From the NCBI GenBank assembly GCA_012729145.1, contig JAAYDT010000035.1:1-64000 (forward strand): a stretch of 64,000 nt of DNA. The letters run 5' to 3'. The DNA is from Synergistaceae bacterium. Lineage in GTDB: Bacteria; Synergistota; Synergistia; Synergistales; Thermovirgaceae. Of this stretch, positions 25,241-32,225 are shown piece by piece. Position 1 is the first letter of the stretch, and every line of letters starts with the position of its first letter. The position numbers were made by a program, and so were the translations under genes. The notes under the pieces were generated by a model. It did not search any database, had not been told where the DNA came from, and was given only the letters and a program-made list of their open reading frames with translations.

Positions 25241-25340
25241 TTCCTCCTTTCCAAAAGGGAGGCGTAGCCGTTTCCAGCTAAACCCTGTCGTCCGGCTCCC
25301 TTGGGGGGGGTAATGCCTTTAGGCGGGCCGGCTCGGAGAA
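25241..25340 (-). promoter_or_regulatory. Moco riboswitch (minus strand) upstream of the response regulator
   Basis: On the minus strand the ordered blocks are TCTCCGAGCCGGC (from 25339), AGCCGGACGACAGGG (starting near 25288), GCTGGAAACGGC, ACGCCTCCC and TTGGAAAGGAGG (ending near 25241). All main Moco RNA landmarks are present. A TATAAT -10 element lies just upstream (25359-25354, minus). The 82 nt between RNA and ATG contain a perfect palindrome GTAGTGCACTAC but no terminator. Confidence 0.82.
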
Positions 25341-25697
25341 ACGCTTTTTTGATATTATAACCCACAGAGTCCAGGTAAGGAAGTTTTTTTACCGTACTCC
25401 CCTTTTGGATGGCCAAAAATGAACAACAGAGAACGAAATTGTTTATTATAAAGACGGTCTCTGAAGACCGTATCTTGCCTTGCTCTCCAAATAAAGGGTG
25501 TCGTGAAGTCAGGATGGCAAGGGAGATGTTCCGGAATCGGGTATCGAAGATGATGATGTTGAATCATGATAGTTGCATCACTAGGTCCAGTTTTATGGGA
25601 ACAAGAACCCGGGGGCTGCCGATTTACTCTCCTGGCCGGGGAATTTCTGAAATAGGATCCCTTTTCAGTAGGTCATACGATCGAAGGGGATGATGTC
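25341..25697. other. Intergenic region between riboswitch and membrane protein gene
   Basis: It holds the minus-strand -10 box TATAAT (25359-25354). On the plus strand there is a small perfect hairpin, ACGGTCT-CTGA-AGACCGT (25454-25471), preceded by an AT-rich TTTATTATAAAG that may be a promoter. I see no coding sequence. Confidence 0.4.
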
Positions 25698-26894
25698 ATG
25701 GAGATCAGTTCGGTCATGAAGAGAGCCGAGATCGAGTTCGATGTGGTCGTTCTCCTTGTCGCAGCCCTGGTGATGCTGGTTGCAGGTACCCTTCTCCTTC
25801 CCGTCTCGAAAGGCGCTCTACCGTACTACGAGAACGGTCTTTACGGGCTACTTCTTTTCATCTTTGCCCTGCAGATGGTCACCCTGGGAAGGACGCCCTT
25901 CGGCGATGCACCCAGGTCCAGGGGACTTATGGCGGCGGGAGTGATAATTGCCTCCCTGGGCATAATCACCTGCTTTATCCCCGATATTTTCAGCCGGGTC
26001 CCCAGGATCATCCTGTCCATCTGCTTCGGTCCGGGAGGAGCGGCCCTTCTGCTGCAGATGATATTTTCCAGGGACAAGCTTCCTAAATGGAGGCAGTACG
26101 GCGGCATCTTCCATCATCTCATAGCAGGTTGCTCGGCGGTCTATGTCCTTTCTGCCCTTATCGGGCTTCTTGTTTTCAGACAGGACCTTATCTCTACCCC
26201 TATGAGCGCCATGGTGGCGCTCATGACCGGACTATCCCTTTTCTATCTGGCTACGACCCTCCAGAGGATCTATCGGGCCTACCCTGAGGCGGTCCAGGAA
26301 CCAAAAGGAAGTGTGGATCTTCCCATCGGGAGTGCGATGATCCTTCTGACGGGAATCTTCATGGTCATCCTCGGAGTCTTGCTCGTGCCTGTGAGCCTGG
26401 GGAGGCTCCCTTTTTCCGGAAGCGCGCAGCTGGGCCTGCTGATGGTGATTTTGGCGCTGCAGATGCTCGCTACAGGAAATTCTCCCATAGGTCCCTTCCC
26501 CCGTACGTGGCTGATGATCATCATCGGATCTCTTTTCATCTTGCTGGGAGCGGTGTCTTGCATTATTCCCGGGGTCCTCGTACCCTCGCTGACGGTCCTT
26601 ATCGGAGTTTTGAACATTCTCGGGGGAGGGTTGATGCTAAAGAGGATCTTCACTCCCATCATCGGGGGTTCCGGCCGGGGAGGTGGTCCTGTCCCGGCGA
26701 TACTGGTCAGACTCAACCTGGTCCAGGTGACGATGAATGTCGTCTCCATCATGTTCGGGACTTCCATGCTGGTCCATAACCTCATACCCGGCCTGGTGGT
26801 AGGAGTGATACTTGCCGCGAACGGCGGGCTTCTCCTGTACCTGATGCGCATAATGTCCGTGATCGACGGGATACAGAAAAAGATGGAGCGATAG
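25698..26894 (+). CDS. Membrane protein of unknown function with internal duplication
   Basis: 398 aa, about ten or more hydrophobic helices. Two homologous halves are visible. LLLPVSKGALPYYENG..GLLLFIFALQMVTLGRTPFG (about 32-70) aligns with LLVPVSLGRLPFSGSAQLGLLMVILALQMLATGNSPIG (about 231-268). Each is followed by LxIITCFIPDIF or LLGAVSCIIPGVL and then a LLLQMIF or LMLKRIF end. The repeat recalls DUF308/HdeD-like four-helix units, but I cannot place it with certainty. The gene stands alone, with a terminator after it. Confidence 0.75.
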   Translation: MEISSVMKRAEIEFDVVVLLVAALVMLVAGTLLLPVSKGALPYYENGLYGLLLFIFALQMVTLGRTPFGDAPRSRGLMAAGVIIASLGIITCFIPDIFSRVPRIILSICFGPGGAALLLQMIFSRDKLPKWRQYGGIFHHLIAGCSAVYVLSALIGLLVFRQDLISTPMSAMVALMTGLSLFYLATTLQRIYRAYPEAVQEPKGSVDLPIGSAMILLTGIFMVILGVLLVPVSLGRLPFSGSAQLGLLMVILALQMLATGNSPIGPFPRTWLMIIIGSLFILLGAVSCIIPGVLVPSLTVLIGVLNILGGGLMLKRIFTPIIGGSGRGGGPVPAILVRLNLVQVTMNVVSIMFGTSMLVHNLIPGLVVGVILAANGGLLLYLMRIMSVIDGIQKKMER

Positions 26895-26928
26895 GCGGTC
26901 TGAAGGTCTTCTGAAGCGTGATCGTGTC

Positions 26929-26958
26929 AGGGGGCCCCTTCCGGGGCCCCCTCTTTCT
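26929..26958. terminator. Terminator, possibly bidirectional
   Basis: AGGGGGCCCC (26929-26938), loop TTCC, GGGGCCCCCT (26943-26952), followed by CTTTCTT on the plus strand. It lies between convergent genes. Confidence 0.8.
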
Positions 26959-26996
26959 TGGGTCAAGTATCTTGTTCGGGAAGGGAGACGCAGATC

Positions 26997-27803
26997 CTAG
27001 AAATATGTCCCCTTTGTTCGGTAGTTCTCCCGTCGCTCAGCGGCGATCTGCCGGGCCATCCTGTCGAATTCCTCTCTCTTTTGCCGGAAAAGGGCATCGA
27101 ATTGCCGGAAGTTTTCGGGAAGGATTATAACCATCTCTTTCTTCTCCAGTTCCCCGAAGACGTAGTCCACCGCCTCGTCGACGCTGATGGAATCGGGCGG
27201 GGGTGTCATGTCACCGAATATGGCCGTCCTTACGTTCCCGGGGCAGAAGACGCTGAAGGTGAGACCCTCCGTTTCCAGTTCGTACTGAAGACTCTCCGTC
27301 ATCCTTATGATCGCCCCTTTTGTGGCAGCGTACAAGGCCTGGTAGGGGACGGGGAACAGGCCTGCCACGGACCCCGTGTTCACGATATGGCCGGACCCCT
27401 GTTTGCGCATTATCGGTATGGCGGTGTAAGTGCCGTGGACGACGCCCATGAGGTTCAGGTCCACGATGAACCTCCAGATGTCGAAAGTGATCTGCTCCGT
27501 GGGGAGGGTCATGCCCATACCGGCATTGTTGAAGACGAAGTCGAGATGGCCCTCGAATGATCTGGCCGCCTCGATCAGTCCCTGGACCTGTTCCAGTTTA
27601 GTGACATCGGTCAACAATGGATGAATCCTGCCCGGATACTGCTGGTTCAGCCTTTTAGACTCCTTCTCGAGGTTGTCCTCCTTGATATCGCCCATGAAAA
27701 CAGCCCGGGCGCCCCTTGCCAGAAGGTGCTCCGTCAAGCCCAGGCCCAATCCTGATGCCGCACCGGTAACAACGGCAACCTTGTTCTCGAAGTATCCTTC
27801 CAT
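26997..27803 (-). CDS. Short-chain dehydrogenase/reductase
   Basis: 268 aa classical SDR. NAD(P) motif TGAASGLGLG near residue 14, NNAG in FVFNNAGMG, catalytic Ser in NTGSVAGL and YxxxK as YAATK. Asp-containing GDIKEDN after the second strand favours NAD(H). It lies 19 bp downstream of the acetoacetate-decarboxylase-like gene in the same orientation, so the two probably act on the same beta-keto or hydroxy acid, which is inference. Confidence 0.85.
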   Translation of the reverse strand: MEGYFENKVAVVTGAASGLGLGLTEHLLARGARAVFMGDIKEDNLEKESKRLNQQYPGRIHPLLTDVTKLEQVQGLIEAARSFEGHLDFVFNNAGMGMTLPTEQITFDIWRFIVDLNLMGVVHGTYTAIPIMRKQGSGHIVNTGSVAGLFPVPYQALYAATKGAIIRMTESLQYELETEGLTFSVFCPGNVRTAIFGDMTPPPDSISVDEAVDYVFGELEKKEMVIILPENFRQFDALFRQKREEFDRMARQIAAERRENYRTKGTYF

Positions 27804-27822
27804 TCCCGGCCTCCTTTGGACC

Positions 27823-28623
27823 CTAGGGAAGGGTTCTTGAATCCCCGACGTTGAGCCTTGCCGAACCCTTTGTCATCAGGGCGGGCAGATACCTTAGAAC
27901 GGGAAGATTCGACAGGGAACAGATCGCACTGAACTGGACAAGGTTCATCTCAAGCGTAAATGGATGCCATCTGACCCTTCCATCGCCTCTCCACGCCCGT
28001 ATCATTGTTGCTTCCTGGGGATAGAGCGTCGCATGACTCAGGGAAGCTCCGCCCTTCCCGAGCCGGGGGATGTAGCGCCATCCGAAAAAGTTGATCCTGG
28101 GATTCTCGTTCAATCTGGCGAGCTCTTCTGTTCCCAATTCCTCTTTCCTGTCAAGATCGAGGGTGAGGAATGTGTTGCACTCGTAACTGGCAGAGGTAAA
28201 CCAGTGATCGCCTGAATGGCGCTCGACGGCGATATCGGCGAAAACCTTGGGCATCCCGTCCTCCTCGCGGCCTCCAATGATGGGACAGGCCTTGTCCTCC
28301 CAGATTACCAGTGGGTACTCTCCCTCCAGTCCCTCGGAGTTCCCCTCGTACCTGACGGGGGAGGAGAGCTGGATAAGCCTGTACTCTCCGCCTGACATCC
28401 AGTCCACCTCGCGGCAGTTCGCGTACTGTACGTGAACGACAGGCTGAAGCAGTTCAAAATCTTCGGGAATAAGCTTCAGCAGTTCTTCCTGGTCCGTCTC
28501 GAAGCCCATCATTATGGTGGTCATATCCCCGTAGACCGTCCTTACCGGAGCGAAGGCATAACCCCCGAAATGTACCGGCATCTTGTAGACGTAGTCCTCC
28601 CTGATCCTGAACTTTCCTCTCAA
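27823..28623 (-). CDS. Acetoacetate decarboxylase family protein
   Basis: 266 aa. The Schiff-base lysine context is DGMPKVFADI, and the second half holds the ADC barrel strands (NFFGWRYIPRLG). Acetoacetate decarboxylases convert beta-keto acids to ketones plus CO2, while relatives act as aldolase-dehydratases on other keto acids. The start is a TTG 9 bp after AGGAGG. It is the first gene of a two-gene operon with the SDR. Its promoter lies in the 28624-28780 stretch, which also contains stacked CCTGA/TCAGG repeats. Confidence 0.82.
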   Translation of the reverse strand: MRGKFRIREDYVYKMPVHFGGYAFAPVRTVYGDMTTIMMGFETDQEELLKLIPEDFELLQPVVHVQYANCREVDWMSGGEYRLIQLSSPVRYEGNSEGLEGEYPLVIWEDKACPIIGGREEDGMPKVFADIAVERHSGDHWFTSASYECNTFLTLDLDRKEELGTEELARLNENPRINFFGWRYIPRLGKGGASLSHATLYPQEATMIRAWRGDGRVRWHPFTLEMNLVQFSAICSLSNLPVLRYLPALMTKGSARLNVGDSRTLP

Positions 28624-28785
28624 AAGGCCACCTCCTTGCGTGGTTTGTTTAATTGAGTTTCTAAATGAACAATTTCATAATAATGCTCACCCCCCTGGTT
28701 GTCCATTCGTTATCATGCCTCCCTGATCGTCAGGCAAAGACCTGATACCTGGCTGTATCTCAGGAGGGAGTTACCCGGCTCTAAC

Positions 28786-28801
28786 GATAAGGATTATCAT
28801 T
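28786..28801. promoter_or_regulatory. Fur-box-like inverted repeat upstream of transporter 3
   Basis: GATAA-GGA-TTATC followed by ATT closely resembles half of the classical Fur box. It lies about 15 bp upstream of the putative -35 at 28817. Compare the ATTGATTATCAAT palindrome at 2904-2916 before transporter 1. Confidence 0.35.
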
Positions 28802-28816
28802 GCCATCACTGTGTGG

Positions 28817-28845
28817 TTGTGTTAGCATTCTTAATGCCTGATACT
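28817..28845 (+). promoter_or_regulatory. Putative promoter of the third oxyanion transporter
   Basis: TTGTGT (28817-28822), 17-bp spacer, GATACT (28840-28845). A start near 28852 would place the riboswitch at the very 5' end of the transcript. Confidence 0.4.
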
Positions 28846-28852
28846 TGGGCAT

Positions 28853-28948
28853 CCTCCGAGCCGTATCCCCTAAGGGATCTCGATCCACGGGGAGCGACCG
28901 ACGGGTTTTCCCGGAAACGGGAAGGCCTCCCTTGATTGGAAAGGAGGA
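28853..28948 (+). promoter_or_regulatory. Moco riboswitch upstream of the third oxyanion transporter
   Basis: Blocks in order: CCTCCGAGCCG (28853-28863), GCGACCGACGGG (about 28903-28914), TTCCCGGAAACGGGAA hairpin, GGCCTCCC (28924-28931) and TTGGAAAGGAGG (28936-28947). The match to the Moco RNA is very clear, with a GACCGAC core like the family consensus. It is followed 18 nt later by an intrinsic terminator. Confidence 0.88.
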
Positions 28949-28965
28949 GCGGTCAGCCGATATTA

Positions 28966-29004
28966 GAGGCCGCCTCCGGTTCTTTGGGGGGCGGCCTCTT
29001 TTTT
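28966..29004 (+). terminator. Riboswitch-controlled intrinsic terminator (attenuator)
   Basis: GAGGCCGCC (28966-28974) pairs perfectly with GGCGGCCTC (28990-28998), then six T. The gene begins only 16 bp further on, so the terminator stem must be disrupted for expression; a cofactor-bound riboswitch would favour termination. Confidence 0.85.
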
Positions 29005-29020
29005 GTCTGGGGGTATCTCT

Positions 29021-29815
29021 TTGGATCGCAAGTTCAGGGAACGCTGGTTCATGCTACTCATGGGCTCTTTCCTGGTGGTCTATATCATATGGCCCCTTGC
29101 GGGGATGTTCTTCAGGGCCGACTGGGGTCTGGTGGTGTCCACCTCACGGGACAGCGTGGTCGTCGGGGCCCTTTGGCGAAGCATATGGACCGCTGCAGCT
29201 GCAACGGGGATCATCGCCATCTTCGGGACACCCCTGGCCTACTTCCTGGCCCGTCAGGACTTCAAAGGCAGGTCGGTGCTTGAAGCGGTGATCGATGTCC
29301 CGATAATGGTACCCCATACTGTCGCTGGCATAGCCGTCCTGATGGCCTTCTCTCCCAAGGCCCCGGCCGGCGCGATGCTTGTGAAGGCCGGACTTTCCCC
29401 GGTCAACAGCCATCTGGGGATAATCCTGGCCTGCATGTTCGTCTCGATACCTTTCTACGTCGATGCGGCCCGCGATGCCTTCCACGGAGTGTCGCCAAGA
29501 CTTGAGAATGTCTCACGCACCCTTGGAGCCTCCTTTCCCCATGTATTCTTCCGGATCACCTTGCCACTCGCGAAGAGAGGGCTCGTCTCTGGCCTGATCA
29601 TGAGCTGGGCCAGGGGGGTCAGCGAGTTCGGCGCCATCGTGATCATCGCCTACCACCCGATGGTGGCCCCCACGCTGATCTACGACCGGTTCGCCACTTT
29701 CGGCCTGAAGTACTCAACGCCTATTGCGGTGCAGCTGATCCTGGTCTGTCTGGGTATGTTCGTCGTTCTCAGGGTCCTGGTTTCCGGGAAACGCAGGGAT
29801 GGTGCCGGAAGTTGA
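29021..29815 (+). CDS. Tungstate/molybdate ABC transporter, permease (WtpB-like)
   Basis: 264 aa permease with about six helices. The coupling loop reads ENVSRTLGASFPHVFFRI followed by PLAKRGLVSGLIMSWARGVSEFG. Start TTG 29021 is preferred because GGGGG lies 7 bp upstream; a TTG at 29003 lies inside the terminator T-run. It is the first gene of a permease-ATPase-binding protein operon, an order often seen for archaeal-like tungstate (Wtp) systems. Confidence 0.85.
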   Translation: MDRKFRERWFMLLMGSFLVVYIIWPLAGMFFRADWGLVVSTSRDSVVVGALWRSIWTAAAATGIIAIFGTPLAYFLARQDFKGRSVLEAVIDVPIMVPHTVAGIAVLMAFSPKAPAGAMLVKAGLSPVNSHLGIILACMFVSIPFYVDAARDAFHGVSPRLENVSRTLGASFPHVFFRITLPLAKRGLVSGLIMSWARGVSEFGAIVIIAYHPMVAPTLIYDRFATFGLKYSTPIAVQLILVCLGMFVVLRVLVSGKRRDGAGS

Positions 29816-30855
29816 TCCGACTGGCCGACCTTTCAATTGATCTCGGCGAGTTCGTACTCGATAACTTTTCCCTCTCCGTTGACAAGGGAGAGTTCTTTAT
29901 GGTGGTTGGCCCCAGCGGCGCGGGGAAGACGGTTCTTCTGGAGTCGATAGCAGGACTGAGGCATCCCTCGGGAGGAAGGATCCTTATCGGGGGTCGCGAT
30001 GTCACAGGGCTCCCTCCCGAGAGAAGAAGGGTAGCCCTTGTCTACCAGGACTATGCCCTGTTCCCGCACATGACTGTTGAGGAGAACATCCGGTGGGGCC
30101 TGAGATTCCTCAGGGATCCAGACCCCGGCCATGTGGAGGGGCTCTTCAGGCTGCTAAGACTTGAGCGCCTGCTTGAACGGTCCCCGGATACCCTTTCCGG
30201 AGGGGAACAGCAGCGTGTGGCATTGGCCAGGGCCCTTGCGGTAAAGCCATCGGTGATCCTCCTCGATGAACCGATATCGGCCCTTGATCCCAGGTTCAGG
30301 GAAGATCTGCAGGACTACCTCTCCCGGATAAACCGGGAGGGTATGACCATCATGATGGTGACCCACGATTTCAACGAGGTCCTCTCCCTTGGACACAGGG
30401 TCGCCGTGATAGTCGAAGGGTCCCTTCAGCAGGTGGGCGACGTCAAGACCGTCTTCCGTGAACCGGCTAACAGGCTCGTGGCGGAGTTCGTCGGAATGAA
30501 GAATCTCTTCCCTTCCAGCGTGAAGGGCAGAAGGGCGTGCCTGGAAGGGGGAGTGTCCCTTGTCCTGAACGGACAGCAGAGGGTAGGGGAGTGCCTGATC
30601 GGGATACGTCCGGAGGACGTGATGATAGGGGGCGATCTTTTGGAGGATACGGAGAATGTCTTCTCCGGCCGGGTGGTCTCCATAGTTCCAAGAGGTATGG
30701 CCTTCGAAGTGGTCTTCCAGGTGGAAGATCTTCGTCTCACCGGGAGGATGCTCTCCTCGGCACTTGTCAGGGAGGACGTTCACCCCGGAGGAGAGTGCAG
30801 GGTAGGATTCTGCCCTGAAGCGATACATGTTTTCAAGGGAGATAATCCAATTTAA
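29812..30855 (+). CDS. Tungstate/molybdate ABC transporter, ATP-binding protein
   Basis: 347 aa. Walker A GPSGAGKT (about 34-41), Q-loop YQDYALFPH, signature [15 protein letters not shown], Walker [13 protein letters not shown] and VTHDF. A C-terminal TOBE segment ([13 protein letters not shown]) follows about residue 262. The TTG start overlaps the permease TGA (TTGA). It is strongly similar by eye to the ATPase at 4682. Confidence 0.88.
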   Translation: MIRLADLSIDLGEFVLDNFSLSVDKGEFFMVVGPSGAGKTVLLESIAGLRHPSGGRILIGGRDVTGLPPERRRVALVYQDYALFPHMTVEENIRWGLRFLRDPDPGHVEGLFRLLRLERLLERSPDTLSGGEQQRVALARALAVKPSVILLDEPISALDPRFREDLQDYLSRINREGMTIMMVTHDFNEVLSLGHRVAVIVEGSLQQVGDVKTVFREPANRLVAEFVGMKNLFPSSVKGRRACLEGGVSLVLNGQQRVGECLIGIRPEDVMIGGDLLEDTENVFSGRVVSIVPRGMAFEVVFQVEDLRLTGRMLSSALVREDVHPGGECRVGFCPEAIHVFKGDNPI

Positions 30856-30871
30856 CGGAGGTGCAAGGGTA

Positions 30872-31831
30872 ATGGGTAAGTTCAAAAGAAGTGTTTTACT
30901 GGTAACGGTCCTGTCCCTGCTAGTGGTCGCGACGGCGACAGCGGCTCTGGCAGGAGAGAAGGTGATCGTCTTCCACGCGGGAAGCCTTTCGGCCCCCATG
31001 GCAGAGATCGAGGGGCTTTATGAAAAGGCAAACCCCGATGTGGATGTGCAGCGTGAGGCCGGCGGCAGCGCCGCCCTTGCCAGGAAGATAACCGACCTGG
31101 GGGGTGCCTGCGACGTTTTCCTGTCAGCTGACTACATGGTGATCGAAAAACTGCTTCGTCCGGCCGTAGCGGACTGGAACGTCCTGTTCGCAAGCAACGC
31201 GATAGTCCTGATGTACGGTCCCAAGTCGAAGTATGCCGGAGAGATCAACAAGGATAACTGGACAGAGGTTCTTATGCGTACCGATGTACGCTGGGGGCAC
31301 TCCGAGCCTGACGCCGATCCCTGTGGGTACAGGAGCCTGATGGTCCTTCAGCTGGCCGAGGAGTTCTACGGTGACAAGGACCTTTATGCCAGGGCAATGG
31401 AACACCCCGAGAGAGCGGTACGTCCGAAAGCCATCGACCTGGTGGCCATGGTCGAGAGCGGAGCCATGGATTACGCCTTCGAGTACAAATCTGTAGCTGT
31501 CCAGCACGGGCTGAACTACCTTGACCTTCCCGACGAGATCAACCTGAAGGACCCTGGTTTCGCTGAGAAGTACGCTGCCGCTTCGGTGGAGCTGGCGGGC
31601 AAGGAGCCGGGACAGAAGATGACCGTCAAGGGTGAACCTATCGTATACGGGCTGGTGATCCCAAAGGATGCCCCGAACATGGAGGGCGCTTTGAAACTGG
31701 TTGAGTTCATTCTTGCCCAGGATGGCGGGTTGAAGGTATTCGAAGAGATGGGCCAGGACATCGTCGGCCCGCAGACCATCACGCCTGGGGAGAAGGTTCC
31801 TGCGGGCGTAGAAGCACTGCTGGTGGAATAG
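30872..31831 (+). CDS. Tungstate/molybdate-binding periplasmic protein (WtpA-like)
   Basis: 319 aa, longer than ModA and of the WtpA/ModA2 type. The signal peptide is about 26 residues ending ALA. Mature start EKVIVFHAGSLSAPMAEIE, then GSAALARKITDLGGACDVFLSAD, are the oxyanion-site loops. WGHSEPDADPCGYRSLM and DYAFEYKSVAVQHGL are characteristic of the WtpA branch, whose members often prefer tungstate. ATG 30872 follows GGAGG; an in-frame upstream ATG would overlap the ATPase gene. Confidence 0.87.
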   Translation: MGKFKRSVLLVTVLSLLVVATATAALAGEKVIVFHAGSLSAPMAEIEGLYEKANPDVDVQREAGGSAALARKITDLGGACDVFLSADYMVIEKLLRPAVADWNVLFASNAIVLMYGPKSKYAGEINKDNWTEVLMRTDVRWGHSEPDADPCGYRSLMVLQLAEEFYGDKDLYARAMEHPERAVRPKAIDLVAMVESGAMDYAFEYKSVAVQHGLNYLDLPDEINLKDPGFAEKYAAASVELAGKEPGQKMTVKGEPIVYGLVIPKDAPNMEGALKLVEFILAQDGGLKVFEEMGQDIVGPQTITPGEKVPAGVEALLVE

Positions 31832-31847
31832 CCGAAGTCATAAAGAA

Positions 31848-31880
31848 GGGGCCCCGGTTCAGGCCGGGGCCCCTGTCTCA
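31848..31880. terminator. Terminator between wtp-like operon and molbindin gene
   Basis: GGGGCCCCGG (31848-31857) pairs perfectly with CCGGGGCCCC (31864-31873), followed by TGTCTC. The symmetric stem lies between convergent transcripts and may serve both. Confidence 0.7.
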
Positions 31881-31911
31881 CCTGAACTGGTCCTGTATTC
31901 AGGGCAGGTTA

Positions 31912-32121
31912 TCAGTCAACACCGATCATCACGTTGGAGGCCTTGATGACAGCGTAAACTTCCTTGCCAGGTTTCAGGCCCAGCTTATCGGCGGAATCCT
32001 TTGAGATCATGGAGACGATCTCCTCTCCTCCCTTGAGCTCCACTATCACCTCGGTGTTCACTGCCCCGGCCTTGACTTCCTTAACCTTGCCCTTCAGGGC
32101 ATTGCGGGCGCTCAACTTCAT
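31912..32121 (-). CDS. Molbindin (single TOBE/Mop domain protein)
   Basis: 69 aa. The sequence MKLSARNALKGKVKEV, then NTEVIVELKGGEEIVSMI and KPGKEVYAVIKASNVMIG is a complete TOBE/Mop domain. Molbindins assemble as hexamers that bind molybdate or tungstate in the cytoplasm for storage or buffering. ATG 32121 is chosen because GGAGG sits 8 bp upstream; a GTG three codons earlier is too close. It is convergent with the WtpA-like gene and downstream of the MOT1-like permease gene. Confidence 0.9.
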   Translation of the reverse strand: MKLSARNALKGKVKEVKAGAVNTEVIVELKGGEEIVSMISKDSADKLGLKPGKEVYAVIKASNVMIGVD

Positions 32122-32225
32122 TTCATCCACCTCCGTCTACATACCCATAAGGGTTTATCATGCAAGTTAGCGATATGATCTTATCATATATCAGCTCCTG
32201 CAGCAAGCGGTCAGAGTTGTCGGCT

